From Euglena gracilis (taxonomy: Eukaryota > Euglenida > Euglenophyceae > Euglenales): a DNA stretch of 64,000 nucleotides. Location: NCBI GenBank assembly GCA_039621445.1, contig CP154955.1, forward strand, positions 41,548,426 to 41,612,425, written 5' to 3'. This document shows, in pieces, positions 22,151-33,743 of this stretch. The position numbers and the translations under genes are program-made. The notes beneath the pieces are model-generated. The model searched no databases, had not been told where the DNA came from, and worked only from the letters and a program-made list of their open reading frames with translations. Position 1 is the stretch's first letter. Each line of letters starts with the position of its first letter.

Positions 22151-22578
22151 GTGTGCCCCCAACGCATCGCCCTGCAGCAAAGGCGCCGTGAGCTTACACC
22201 CACTGATGGTCCCACGCCCACTTGACCCACTTTGGGGTTCCCATGCCTGCTCAAGGACCTCCCACGCGCCATTTCATGAGGCTCTCATCCTTGGACGTTT
22301 TGAAAGGGACAAGTTGATGTCTGTCATTGCGCATAAATCCTTCGAGTGTTTTTTTTTTTAACAAACCGAGTGTCACGAAGCTGTTTGGCAATGAAGGTTG
22401 TGGGTTGGGTTTCGCTTGGACCAATGTGGATCCACAAATTCCACATAGTCTTGTGCAGTTTCAGAGCCCTGTGGCGTCATCCTTTTATTTCGTTTTGGTT
22501 TTGCAAGCAGCCAGATTATTTTTTCAAAATGGCTTGATTCCTCTCAGATGGATCCCTCGCCTCTCCCAATCATTGCAG

Positions 22579-22638
22579 TTTCGCCCTCCGAGTCACCAAC
22601 TCCATCCCCAAGCCAGTCCCCCTCTGAAAGCGCGTCAG
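22579..22638 (+). CDS. Ser-Pro module exon 8
   Basis: The 60-nt exon follows TCATTGCAG and precedes GTGGCT. Split first codon V, then SPSESPTPSPSQSPSESAS, which is the array consensus with Gln at the variable position. It lies only 428 bp after module 7. Confidence 0.75.
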
Positions 22639-22744
22639 GTGGCTCTTCGTTTCTCCACTGGATGTCGCTCTCCAGCTTTATCTGTCCCTCAAGTTTGTCG
22701 TGCAACCCCCTGCCCACCTTGGGATGGTGGGTGGCAGGCATTAT

Positions 22745-23080
22745 GGGCATTATTTAAGGCATTTCCCCCCAAAAATTTTAAGGCATGGTATGGCAACTTT
22801 TTGAGTCCAAGACAGGTCCAAGGACGATCCAGGGATTAGGGTCCAAAATCAAAAAGTCAAAAAAAAAAACGCAGGTTTTTGGCTGAACAGGGACAGTGTT
22901 CAAGCGATGCCAGAAGTCATTTCTTTTTCTTTGGAATTGGCCTGTTTTTCTGCCAAGGTTTTGCAAATTCATTTTTCGAAAATTTTGTTTGAGTGAGATT
23001 TCAAAGGCATTTTTAAGGCTTTTCAGTCAAAAGTTTTCAGGGCATTTCAAGGATTTTTAAGGTTTTTTTTAAAAAATGCC
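22745..23080. repeat. Dispersed AAGGCATTTT-type repeat, copy A
   Basis: The order AAGG..GTCCAAGG..CCAGGGATT..GTCCAAAATCAAAAAGTCAAA..GGACAGTGTT..TTTTGGAATT..TTTCAAGG is shared, with many substitutions, with 45,770-46,130 (GTCCAAAAGCAAGGAAAGTC, GGACAATGTTTGAGCAG). A weaker relative is at 42,050-42,240. No coding sense. Confidence 0.5.
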
Positions 23081-23388
23081 TTAGTTCCTTCCATGCCTTG
23101 GGGTCCGATGGAGTGTTTCCTTGCAAACTGCCATAACGGGTCGACCAATTGCTCTACAACCAGGCAGCTGGAAGTTGCACACGACACAGTTTTCGACCAA
23201 CTGCACATTTGCACAGCTGCATGATGAAGAATACTTCACACCAACATTGTCATTTTGCACCATGGCATTTTTGACGGGTTTCGGCATTTTTTTTTCCAGG
23301 GAAAATGTGTGAGTTAGTAATTTTTTTTATGCTTGTTTGTGTCCTGATTGAGAGAGTTCCCCCCCCCCCCGCTGGACGCAGGTCGGCC

Positions 23389-23693
23389 CAGGGTTCGACA
23401 AAAAAGGGTGTACGGGGTTTAGGTGAGGGAGGTATCCCGAGGTCCGGGACCCCCCACCTGATGGGGGGGGGGACCTGGCGTCCTCCCCAAAAGGTCATTT
23501 TTTCCCTTCTGGCACCGAGAATTTTTTTTACATTTTTGACAAATTTTTATCTAAAAGAGTGCCCAAAGTGGCACCTTTTGCCGTTTTGGGGATAGTTTTT
23601 TTTTGCCTGGCGCTTTGATGTGTGGCCGAAAACTGGTCACCTGGGCCAAGCTACTTTCCAGGTTGGGGGGGGTGTACCTTATATCAAACCCTG
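23389..23693. mobile_element. CAGGGTTC-family miniature element
   Basis: The left end is CAGGGTTCGACAAAAAAGGG and the right end is TACCTTATATCAAACCCTG, inverted. The interior has the family text GTGTACGGGGTTTAGGTG and CCCAAAGTGGCACCTTTTGC. Flanking octamers do not match, so the insertion is old or rearranged. Confidence 0.6.
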
Positions 23694-23792
23694 GCTGCCA
23701 GTCCCATGTCCCAGCTGTGGAACTGGCTGGCAGCTTGGGGGGATGCTTGGCGGATGGACCAGCGCAATGCACCGCCGCCTCTGCGGTCGCAG

Positions 23793-23852
23793 CGTCGGGC
23801 TCCGGCTCGCCCTCGACGTCGCCCAGCGAGTCCCCTTCTGAAAGCGCTTCAG
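23793..23852 (+). CDS. Ser-Pro module exon 9
   Basis: The 60-nt exon follows GCGGTCGCAG and precedes GTGTCG. Split first codon A, then SGSGSPSTSPSESPSESAS. Gly replaces Pro and Glu in the first half, like module 16. The frame stays open all the way to module 10, 591 bases later, so retaining that intron would not break the protein. Confidence 0.72.
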
Positions 23853-24383
23853 GTGTCGACCAATTTGCGACCCCACTCGTATCACAGTGCTCAATGACGA
23901 TGACGAGAATTTCAAAAAAAGGCAGATTCAAGGTGCTGTGGCATTGGCCCAGAAATGGGGTCGGCAAAAATCTAGCAAGTCACTCGGCGCTTATCAGGGG
24001 CTGCGGGCTTTTTTTTCCAGACCTTTTTTTCCCCGTTTTCAGACATTTATGCCGATTTCCCCTGGATTCCAGGGTGGAGATCCCCCCGCCCTTCAGATCC
24101 CCCCGTCAGTCGAAGGTTTCTTCAAGGGTTTTCCGACAGGTGTGTTTTCGGGGGGGGGGGGGTGGATGGGGGGGGTCGAGGGCGTGGGGTGGCATGGGTG
24201 GCACTTTTTTTCTTCTTCAAAAAGGTGGGTGTGCGGACTTGGGCAGAGGGAAAAGAGCAAGTGACCCACGGGTCAGTTGCTCAGTGGCTCTGTGGGCCAA
24301 GCTGCGGAACATTTCGGGATGGAATAGCTCTTCCAGCGTAAGGGTACTGATGCTGTGCTGGGCTGCACTGTCCCCCACCACAG

Positions 24384-24443
24384 GCTCCCCTTCGGAATCC
24401 CCGACCCCGTCGCCCAGCGCCAGCCCCTCCGACAGCCCTTCAG
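24384..24443 (+). CDS. Ser-Pro module exon 10
   Basis: The 60-nt exon follows CCCACCACAG and precedes GTTTCC, a weaker donor. Split first codon G, then SPSESPTPSPSASPSDSPS. It is closest in sequence to the inversion-split module 17, which shares TCGGAATCCCCGACCCCGTC. Confidence 0.73.
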
Positions 24444-25176
24444 GTTTCCCTGCCTCATTTTCTGCTCCTTTTTGCCGTTGCAGGAGTGGGTTGGTTTCGG
24501 CGTGCTGTCTGGGCGTTTGCCAGCGTTCGACAATTTGCATTTTTGGGAACCTTTTGCTATTTGGTCCAACGTTGAATTCGTGCAAGTACAAAATACACCC
24601 GTAATTGAAGGATAACGCTTGCACGCCGCCTGTTGGCACTCTCCGAGGGAGATTTCATTGTTATATTTCCCAGGCAAACCGAAGGTCCAGGGGCGCCCAG
24701 GGTGCTTTATATTTTGGGGGTTTGAGGGGTATGTTCTGGGTTTTTTGTTCTGGGAGTATTTTGGTGTTTTAACCCCAGCCTCATCTGCTGAAGTAAAGTT
24801 TAGAAGTAAAGTAAAGTTTTTTTCTTCGCTGGCGGTGTGAACATAGTTTAAACGAAATTTACAGAAAACCTTGGGAAAGCATCTTATTTTCCTCTGCATT
24901 TCTCTGATGGTATTTAGCCACTGTCACATAATGGGGTACATGCTCGTCAGGAAAGCAGCCTACGTACACATGTCGTTGGATAATCAAGCAGTTTGCTCAC
25001 CACGCTCTTACGAATACTCATCAAACTTTATTCTTCATCGATGGTCAGGCCTTCGCTGGGTGATCGGCAGTTCCATTGGGAACGGAGTGGACTGGGGGCT
25101 GGTCCGGAATCCTGATGGTACTTGTTTCGCTGCCACCACGTTGCTCTCCCGCTGCCTCGCCCTCCCTCTCGCACAG

Positions 25177-25236
25177 CCTCGCCCTCCCTCTCGCCGTCGC
25201 TGTCGCCCAGCCAGTCCCCCTCCGAAAGCCCCTCAG
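25177..25236 (+). CDS. Ser-Pro module exon 11
   Basis: The 60-nt exon follows CTCGCACAG and precedes GTAACG. Split first codon A, then SPSLSPSLSPSQSPSESPS. It is a duplicate partner of module 18. The upstream flank CTGGTCCGGAATCCTGATGG also matches the flank of module 18, so the duplicated unit includes intron, or an unrecognised exon reading LVRNPDG. Confidence 0.75.
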
Positions 25237-25284
25237 GTAACGGACACCAGTCGGCTTGGGTAACGGACACCACCAATTTTTAAG

Positions 25285-25660
25285 CTTTGTTTTGAACGAA
25301 CGTTGACTGAGCGATGTACACCTCTTGCAGTAGGAGCTACACAATTTTTCTTTATATATTATATATTATCGTTATTATTATGGATTATTATGATTAAACT
25401 TTGATATTGAGCAAGTTTCTCAACAGAGTGGTTGTTGTCCCTTGTCATCGACATTAGCTTCCTATATTTAGGAATGAACCAAACATTTTGATCACATTTT
25501 TTATGTTCTGGCCGTCCACCTCTCGTTCCCAGTCTCACCATCGGAGTCACCGACGCCGTCGCCCAGTGGATCCCCCTCTGAGAGTGCTTCGGGTCAGTTT
25601 TGTGTTTGTTCTTTACTCACACCCAGGGCTGTTTTAAAGGTTGGGCGGGCAGGTCCGCCA
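25285..25660. repeat. Duplicated intron-plus-module unit, copy A
   Basis: TTTGAACGAACGTT, GCAAGTTTCTCAAC, GTTCTGGCCGTCCACCTCTC, module 12 and CCAGGGCTGTTTTAAAGG recur in the same order at 46,212-46,652. A more diverged copy surrounds module 19 (35,550-35,690). After 25,660 this copy carries other sequence before the similarity resumes near 26,520 and 27,340 against 46,660-46,910. Confidence 0.8.
25533..25592 (+). CDS. Ser-Pro module exon 12
   Basis: The 60-nt exon follows TCGTTCCCAG and precedes GTCAGT, a good donor. Split first codon V, then SPSESPTPSPSGSPSESAS. Modules 19 and 21 encode identical residues. Confidence 0.76.
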
Positions 25661-26019
25661 TACCCCCCCCCATGCACCTCCAGAGGCCCTGGAAAGAAGG
25701 TGTGGGTTCGCCATTTTTTGTTTTTTTTTTCGGCGTGAAGTGCCGGCTTTTTGGACTCCAAAATTGACGCACCAAAAACGGATCCCGCGGACCCCCTCCC
25801 CAAGTAAATCCCTCCCCAAATAGAAGCACGGGTGTAATTGTGGCGGATCGCCGTCTCTGGCAGCAACCGGGGGGGGGGGAGTGCACTTCCATTAAGACTT
25901 TACCTGTGTGATTTTTGCCCTTTTGTCCTGTAGAAGTTCCATCAAAATGAGGGTGCGCTTGTAGCGGCCAGGGTGCCTTTTGCTGTCCCCCCTTCTATTA
26001 TGGAATTTAGGGGGCTTCC

Positions 26020-26445
26020 CAGGGTTTGATATAAGGAGCGCGTACATGGTTTAGGTGGGGGGTCTCCCCCCACCCCCCCCCCCCCCAGCCCGCAGGGGGG
26101 TCCGGACCCCCCCCCCCACCTGCCAGGGGGTCCAGACCGACCCTGGGGGGGTACCCGGGACCCCTCCAAAAAGGGTCAATTTTTTTCCTCCGGCGCTTTG
26201 CGCCGAAGATTTTTTGCATTTTTGGCAAATTTTTGCCCAAAAAATGCCCAAAATGGCACTTTTGGTCGTTTTGGGGGTCAAAAATTTTCGGTCCGGCGCT
26301 TCGCGTCGGGCTGAAAATCGGTCACCCGGACCGAGCCCTGTTTAGTGGGGGGGGGGTTCCCCCACCCCCCCCCCCCCCTCCTGGCCCGCAGTGGGGGGGG
26401 GTCCGGACCACCCCCCCCCCTCACCTGTCCTTCTATCGAACCCTG
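26020..26445. mobile_element. CAGGGTTT hAT-like miniature element, 426 bp
   Basis: CAGGGTTTGATATAAGGAGC at the left and TGTCCTTCTATCGAACCCTG at the right are inverted. The octamers GGGCTTCC and GGGCTCCC flank it, with one mismatch. The interior contains the GGCGCTTTGCGCC palindrome and the AAAATGGCACTTTTGG text, plus C and G runs of up to 15 bases. Confidence 0.8.
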
Positions 26446-26755
26446 GGGCTCCCCCTGGGCGGGTGGGTGGGACCTCCCCCCCGGTCTTCCAGATCCTTTG
26501 ATTCCAACACCTTGAACTGCTCTGGCTCGTTCTCAGCTGTGCGGTGAGCCAATGATGAAAAGTGCAGGAAGAAGAAGCCGGCACGGCCGCCGGCCGCCTT
26601 CTCTTGACCTTGCACTTCAAATGGTAACACTGCGAATCTTCCTCCGAAGAATGGCCGCATAGTTTGCTGTGTTCCCCCCCCCCCACCATCTGCATTCAGG
26701 GAAGTCTTCCATCTTCGCTCGGCAATTGGGTTGTTCCAATGCCCCCGTGCTGCAG

Positions 26756-26815
26756 GCTCCCCCTCCGAGTCCCCGACGCCATCTCCCAGTGAGTCCCCCT
26801 CTGGAAGTCCGTCAG
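26756..26815 (+). CDS. Ser-Pro module exon 13
   Basis: The 60-nt exon follows GTGCTGCAG and precedes GTACCC. Split first codon G, then SPSESPTPSPSESPSGSPS. It combines the first half of the consensus type with the SESPSGSPS ending of modules 7 and 14. Confidence 0.74.
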
Positions 26816-27059
26816 GTACCCCCCCCCCTCCGCGCCTGTGAGGCTGCCCATCGCTTTTGTTGGCGTTTTCTGTCAACCCAACCCACCCTTCGTTTTTTGG
26901 GGGGGGTTTCCTGGACATTACCCCCAAATTGTACCCTATAATGAACAATGCATCCAAAATCCAGGAACTGTTAAAAGAAGCTGGGAAGGAGAGAATAGCA
27001 AGTACGTCTTTAACCCCACCAAGCAAGATTCGGGTCTTATTTTTGGGTGTACCTGAAAA

Positions 27060-28289
27060 TAAAAGCATCATTTTCCAGGCTTCCTAAAGCACTAGATTTT
27101 TTCCCTTCGGCGCTTATCGCGATGTGAAAATTAGTTCAATTTAGCTTTTACCCTAAATTTAGAACTCAAAGTCCCAAAGAATTTGCAACTTCATCATTTT
27201 CTTTTCTGAAATTTGGGTGTTTGGTAGTTTTTCAGGGAAAAGTTTCACCATCTGCAGCGCTTTGCGTCATCAGGAGGAGTATTATGTTGGAGGGGGAGGG
27301 TCTTATTTTTGGGGGGCAGTGCTTATTTTTTTGGGGAGACTTTTTTTGGAGGGGATGTTTTCACCAGAATTTTTTTTACGTGGAATGTGTTTGTGTCCTC
27401 TTTTTGTTTAGTTTTCTTAATCAATTTGCTTTATTTTTCTTCCACTTTTGCCTTGAAATGTTTGGAAACAAAATAATAATGACAAAAGTGTTGTAGAAAA
27501 TATTGGAACGAGAATGGTGTTATTTTTTTGCATTTTTTAAAGTTGATTTCAATTGTATTTTGTTGTATTCCAACAGTTTCAGGTATCTCCCCTTTGACAA
27601 ATGTGCAAGTGTTCAATACACCAATTTTCGGAAATGGTTCCGCAAAAAAAATCAGCGCCTTCCAACGAATTTTCACAGGAACCTTGGAATTCGGGCTGCT
27701 CCCAAACTGAAAATTTTGTATAATACTCGCCATTGTGGAGGTTGAAAGGGGGATTCGACCCACCCTCTCCCCCCTGTGTTGGCGGGGGTCGGACTGTCGG
27801 ACCCCCTTCTGTTGGCTTATCACATATCCTTGGAGGAGGGTCACTCCCCTGTTGGACCAAAGTGGCCCAATATCAATGGTTTTTGATCAGTCATAAGGAA
27901 TAAACCAGGGCCACTTGCGGCCACGTGTGGCGGACCCCACTCAGAGGAGTGGATACAGAGCCAACTGGTTCGTTGGCACGCGACGCTCAAGCCCCCCAAA
28001 CCAGTCCCCACTCCTGTCCAAGGTGCAGCGTGTCATTCACTTTTCTGTTTCAATGACACTCTTCTGACATGTCCAAAGTTTCTAAGGAAATTCAACCAAA
28101 AAGCTTTAAAATTGTGTCACATCTTCTTCCCAGCAAGGCAGAATATGGCCCCACAATTCCAACTCCCGAGAGGGGCGGCTACACCCCCCCCCCCCACCTG
28201 ACAGGCACCCCGCGGCACCCTCGGTCCCCTGCCCCAGGGTTAGTCAAAAGCACAGCCCGTTCCTGTGCCCCTCCCCCCCTCCCCCACAG
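27060..28289. other. Intron-like spacer between modules 13 and 14
   Basis: No exon is supported. The stretch at 27,340-27,510 (GAATGTGTTTGTGTCCT..CAATTTGCTTTATTTTTCTTC..AAAAGTGTTG..GAAAATATTGGAAC) repeats at 46,770-46,906, immediately before the miniature element at 46,907, which interrupts that copy. The remainder is AT-richer sequence without recognisable structure. Confidence 0.5.
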
Positions 28290-28349
28290 GCTCGCCCTCC
28301 GAGTCCCCCTCCCCGTCGCCCAGCGAGTCCCCCTCCGGCAGCCCATCGG
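28290..28349 (+). CDS. Ser-Pro module exon 14
   Basis: The 60-nt exon follows CCCCCCACAG and precedes GTGTGC. Split first codon G, then SPSESPSPSPSESPSGSPS. It has the most regular Ser-Pro alternation. Duplicate partner of module 7, with similarity continuing into the downstream intron (CGCC..TCGCCCTGCAG). Confidence 0.76.
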
Positions 28350-28969
28350 GTGTGCCCTCCCAACGCCTCGCCCTGCAGGAGAGGAACCGGAAGACATCAG
28401 GGATGTATGGGAAGCCCTTCGGTTTTGAGATGCCCCCTAGGTGCTGGAAGGGGGTGTCCCCCCTGGCAGGTTCCTGTGCCTTGGGCACAGTGATGCAAAA
28501 AAAATCACCTTTTTCCCTCTCTTTTAACAATGTGGACAAAAACCACGGGAAACCACCCCAAATTTTCCATAGTTCCCCCCATAATTTTTGTCTATGTTAC
28601 AAATGTCGTACACAAATAGATGGGGTTATATGATGTTGTCAATTCTTGGGTTTATTCCGAAATGAGAACTTACAAAAACAAACACCACCAGAAGTCCATT
28701 TTGACCATTTCCTGGAATTTTGAGTTGCCCTTTTGTAAGCTGAAAAAGCTGGAAAAAAATACTATTAAAAATGCATTATTTTCTCTGACATTTTTAATTT
28801 CCCCATTTTTTTTACAAGACCAAAATTTTCCCATAGTTTTTTCCCCTAATATTTTTCCCACCCAAAGAACAAAGTTTTTCTCGCCCTCCCCCCCCTTCAG
28901 TTTCGAGGAAAGGGGGGAGTCTGACCCCTCCCCCCTGCGTTGGGAGCAGACAATTGCTCAAGCACTGGC

Positions 28970-29640
28970 CAACCCCCCCGGGGGGGGGTGACTGGTTTTT
29001 TGGAGTGACTGTCTGGTTGTTGGCCCGGACCTCTCCCCACAGGGGGGGGGGGTTTGGAAAAAAACCCTAAAGTGACCCGGAAATTTTTTGGACTTTTTTC
29101 CCCATGTTTTTGGTCAATTTTCCTTTGGATTCCAGAGTGCCCCCCCCCCCCCCCCGGGGGGGAGGTAGCGACTGACTGGTTTCTGGAAAAAAATAGTGGC
29201 TGACTGGTTTTTCCAAAAGTGGGGTGACCCCCTCCCCCCCGGGGGGTTGGTAAAAACTTTTTGTATGGTTGAGAGGGGTCTGGACCATACCATTCCTTAA
29301 CACCTGTCCCACCCCACAGGGGGAGGTGACTGACTGCTTTTTTTTTTTCACAGTGGCTGACTGGTTTTTTTTTTGGCCAAGAGCCCCCCCCCCCCCTGGG
29401 GGGTAGACCCGAAAATGAAAAGTGGCTGGCCTGGCGTCGAAGGCGCCGGAAACTTTTTAGATTTTTTTTCAGACTTTTTGGCAAATTTCCATCGCCTCCT
29501 GAAGAGTGGCCGATCCCCCCTGGGGGGGGGTAAAGTGATTGACTGGTGTTTTCGGAAAAGTGACCGATGAGTTTTTTTTTCAGAGTGGAAAGTGACCCCC
29601 CCTTCCCCCTGGGGGGTCGCTAAGCAATGGTATGGTCCGG
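28970..29640. repeat. Dispersed GTGACTGACTGG-type repeat cluster
   Basis: Several sub-copies of GAGTGACTGACTGG-like text alternate with long C/G tracts and GGCGTCGAAGGCGCCGG. The content parallels 5,270-5,640. Minus-strand open frames of 150-195 codons here are low-complexity artefacts. Confidence 0.6.
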
Positions 29641-29871
29641 ACCCCCATGGTACAACCCCTCCTTTGGCATCGGAAACCATTTCGTGGGCAGCTTCCCATC
29701 TGCATGGTGCACCTCCCCCCCAACAGGCTGTAGCGTCTCGTTCCACTGAAGGATGGAAGTGCATGCCCTCCCTCGGCGTCCCCAAACAAAAGCATTTAAG
29801 CACCTCAACTGCTCCTCAAGCTCACTGCTCAAGCTGAGTATTCGACTGCTCTCTTTTCCTGGTCAACACAG

Positions 29872-29931
29872 ATTCGCCCTCTGAGTCGCCAGCCCCATCC
29901 CCGAGTGACTCCCCCTCCGAGAGCGCGTCAG
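29872..29931 (+). CDS. Ser-Pro module exon 15
   Basis: The 60-nt exon follows GTCAACACAG and precedes GTGATC. Split first codon D, then SPSESPAPSPSDSPSESAS. With Asp as the split residue and three further acidic positions it is among the most acidic modules. Confidence 0.74.
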
Positions 29932-30527
29932 GTGATCCTTCTTTGACCTATCATTATTATCATTCGTCTTCCTTCTTTAACCTGTTATGTGATTCAGCCA
30001 AAGTCACAACCTTCGGATGATCTCTCTCTGACTTATTATATCATTCATCCAACTTCACAACCTTTGGTTGGACAAATGACCAAAACATGGAAAACAATGC
30101 GGTTAAAACTTCCGAAGCATATCCTGGCAAACCTTGCTGAAACTCAAAGCTTGTGGTTGTTGTTGGTTGTTGGCGTTCCTAAGCCTCGAAAAGGCAACCA
30201 CGGTTGGGATGCTGCCGCCGGACAAACCAGCGTTCTCTCACGTCCGCTGCCAACCAAGCAAATTGGAGGGATTCAAGGCACGTGTTTCTTCTTCGGGTTT
30301 TCTGCAGAATCCAACTATAAAAGTTTGTTCGTTTCATTTCTTTTACCCCTTTTTTTGCATTGACTTTCGTACATTTATTGCAAAGGCACGGTTTGGGCGG
30401 ACCTTGGGCCTTGCGCGCGGTCGAAGTTCACTGTGTTCTCCACCAGCTGGCAAATAGATCCGGCCACATCCGGGATTCTTCCAGTGACAGTGGTCACTGC
30501 AATGAATCTCTGCCTCCCCCTTCACAG

Positions 30528-30569
30528 TGTCGGGCTCCGGATCGCCGTCCCCCTCTGACAGTACCTCAG
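30528..30569 (+). CDS. Short Ser-Pro module exon 16 (42 nt)
   Basis: This exon is 42 nt between CCCTTCACAG and GTGCCG. Split first codon V, then SGSGSPSPSDSTS. It is 18 nt (six codons) shorter than the standard module, and the SGSGSPS start resembles module 9. The phase is unchanged, so the shortening kept the frame. Confidence 0.65.
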
Positions 30570-30989
30570 GTGCCGACGCCCCCTCAGGACGGACGACCCA
30601 TGACCCAAACAAAAGGCACACCGGAAGCCAAAAAAAAGGGAAATCCCCTTTGGGCAGGCTGTTGGGGAGTCCCCGAAACTCTATGGTTGCTGGGTGTCTA
30701 CTGAGAGGTCTGACCACTTCCCCTACCAAGCCTTCCCCAAAATAGAAGCCATCTGAGCAACCAGCTCATTCACATTTGCAAATTGTCAACACAGAAGGGG
30801 TGGGAAATGCTGTGTGGTATTTTCCCCGATTGCCTGGTTTTTTTTTGCTGCAGGTTTTCAAATTAATCAAATATTGATAAAGCAGAGAGGATGCAAAAAT
30901 TGCGAATAAACACTCTGCTGTCTGTCATGTTATTAACTAATTTCCCCAGAAGCGTCCAAAAGCACCATTTTGGGGGGTTTCTGAAGCGG

Positions 30990-31241
30990 GACGGGGTCGG
31001 GGATTCCGAAGGGGAGACTGCGGGGCAAGGGAATGGCAAACCAACAAGGCGCACCTCACAACACGGATAAACGTCGCCACCAGGAGAGTGGTTCGTTTGG
31101 GGCCATTTGTCCCCTTCTGGTTCATCCAGGCCGTGGCCCTCAAAATGAGGCTAAATGCCAGGACAGAGTGATGCCAACTAGGGGAGAAACGGCCCCAGAA
31201 AATTTCAAGGCCCAGCGCCAGCCCCTCCTACCGCCCGCCAG
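30990..31241. pseudogene. Module exon 17, split by a 220-bp inversion
   Basis: The first 28 nt of a module lie on the minus strand (31,017 down to 30,990), preceded on that strand by CCTTGCCCCGCAG. The last 32 nt lie on the plus strand at 31,210-31,241, followed by GTAAAC. 28 plus 32 is exactly 60. The halves encode SPSESPTP and SPSASPSYRPP in the correct frames. The intervening segment 30,990-31,209 has therefore been flipped, and as it stands the exon cannot be spliced whole. Confidence 0.8.
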
Positions 31242-32997
31242 GTAAACCCTCCTCCCCAAATATAAAGCCCCCCCACCAGGGGGTGTTGGTTTTGCTGTCC
31301 AAACATAAGCCCCCCCCCCCCCTGATGTGGAGCCGGACGGTGGTGCCATTCAGGAAAAAGAGGAAACTTTTTTGGGTGGATACAACATTTTTTTTTCCAC
31401 CAGAAATGCTCCATTTTGGATACTATTCGCACTTTTTTGGAAAAAATAGGTAGCACACAACAAAAATTGGTCATAAAATTGGTATTTGGCCACAATTGAA
31501 AGCCGCCGAAGGTCATAGAAGTCACCCCCAAAAAAGTTCGATCCCCCCAAATATGAGGCCCCCCCCCTCCTCCCAATATGAAGCCCCCTGAGGGTCTTCC
31601 GGGTATTCATCCGTCATCCAGGTATTCCTAGGTATTTGCTGCAGCTTTTCTTTCGGTGGAAAGAACAAAACAAGCCAGACAGGGATCAGTGCATAACCTC
31701 AGACAATCAGCATGCAAACAAGGAACTCAATCGGGTTAGGGAAAAGGTCCAGGCATTTGTGTGTGTTCACGTAAATATGGAGTCTTATGGGAATCAGGAG
31801 TTTTCTGAAGCTGAAGGGGACCCTAACCCCTGGGGGGGGGGGAGGGTAGCCAACAACTTTGGTGCCAAAGGAAATTGGCCACTTTGAGGGGGGGGTAAAC
31901 CAATACTTGCCAAAATTCTTGGCCACTTTGGGGGGGACACTTTGAGGGGGGTGAGGGCAGTTTGTGTCCATCGATTATGGACACAAGCATAAGACCAGGA
32001 TCATGGACAAAGTGGCTCAAGCATTTGCCCCCCCCAAACAACACCTTTTTTTCCCAGGCCAGAAGCTCCCAGGCTGCGGACCCTCCCCCCCTCGAAAGCA
32101 AGTCACGGCTGGTAACTCCACAGGAGCTTGGCCGGTGCCTTAAAAAATCTCAGAACATTCCCAGAACCACAATTCCCTCCAGGGTATTCTTAAGGACCCC
32201 CGGCGTTGGGGCAGTGAACCGGGTGGGAAAAGCTGCTGGCTGATTAGAAAAAAGGTGCTGGCTGGACCACTTTCCTGGGGGGGCCCAGCGGAGCCCAGCT
32301 GGCAGGCAGCTGGACCCACGATGCCGTGTCTCCCACGTGTGGATGTTCTGTAGGCGAAGACCAACGTCATGCACGCCCACAGGTTCCACAAAACCAGGCA
32401 AAAAAGTGTCCAAATGCAGCCGGGCTGGCATTTTTCAGCCAGAATTTGGAGGCGGAAACCCAAAAGCCACCCGAAAATGCCATTTTCGGTCGCCTTTTTC
32501 ACCACTTCCAAACATTTTTGGCGCTTTGCGCCAATTTTTTTTTGGTCCAACGTGGCTTTGCTGGGCTGGCCCGAACTTTATTTCTGCGGACCCCCACCCC
32601 CGACTTGCAGCGTGGCTGGGTGTGACTGGGTCTGGGCCATGCCAGCCCCGCCCGCTGACAAAACAGCATCCCCCCCAACTCTGAAACTTGCAGTTTAAGC
32701 TAGAATTTCATGAAAAGTTTGGGAAAAAGGACCTTCCCATTGTTTTCCTGTTATGTTTTTGCCAAGGCTCCTTTGCCACGCCGTCGTCGGCACAGGTGTT
32801 GACAACGAGGAGGTGAACATTCTGGAATGAAATTTGTGGGAAAGAAAATGGGCATTATCACAAAAAAAAATTGGGAAAAGTTTGTTATTTTCATTGGTAC
32901 TCAATGTTTTCCCGACCAATTCAGCCTTGTTGCGCTGGTCCGAAATCCTGATGGTGCTTTTTCGTCGCCGCCACATCGCTCTCCCGCTGCCCCACAG

Positions 32998-33057
32998 CCT
33001 CGCCCTCCCTCTCGCCGTCGCTGTCGCCCAGCGAGTCCCCTTCCGAAAGCCCCTCAG
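32998..33057 (+). CDS. Ser-Pro module exon 18
   Basis: The 60-nt exon follows TGCCCCACAG and precedes GTAGCC. Split first codon A, then SPSLSPSLSPSESPSESPS. It differs from module 11 by Glu for Gln only. The shared upstream flank (CTGGTCCGAAATCCTGATGG) marks a duplicated unit. Confidence 0.75.
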
Positions 33058-33743
33058 GTAGCCCGCTGTGATGCACATCCGCACGAGGTGGTTCGCATAC
33101 GACAGGCATGCCCAGGGATGGATGGGATGCCTGTCGGTATTGAGGTCGGTGGTAGGGGCCAGGGCAGAACGGGAATCGGCCAAACAGCCAGGGTGGTGGG
33201 TGGGGGGGGTCGAGCCCCCACCCCCTGCATGGTGGATGGGGGGGTCGACCACCACCTCCCGCCACCTCTTCCCGTATTTCCGGGAGCACCAATTTTTGGA
33301 CCTCAAAATATTTCCTGGCACCTTCGGCACTGGGTGTATTTTGGACCCATTTTGGGACCCATATAGGAGGTCCCCCCAAAGCCCCCGATACCCATTTTTT
33401 CACACCTTTTCTCAAAATTTTGATTTTCGAGAGGTTTTTGAAGAAAAAAAATGCTATTGAAAATCCCAAAAATGTCCAGGAAAAAAATGTCAGTAAATCT
33501 TGACTGTGCCAAAATTGGGTCCAATTTTTTTGACCTTCGTTTTTTTTTCACCCCCCCCCCCCCGCTAAAAACTATCAATTTTTTGAGATGAATTTTTTGA
33601 GATCTTTTTGTGAAAAAATGTGGTTTCCATCAGAAATCATCATTTTGGGTTCATTTTTCACAAATAAATTCAAAAATTTCCCTGGCCAAAATCCCTGTTT
33701 CCCCAAAGTTGGTGAAAATGCTGTGGTGGGTCTACCCCCACCA

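Noticed and set aside
29640-29840. Exon with YNPSFGIGNHFVGSFPS, similar to the jelly-roll YNPY strand
   Set aside because: Located in a GTGACTGACTGG-type repeat, no splice boundaries, and the opposite frames are equally open.
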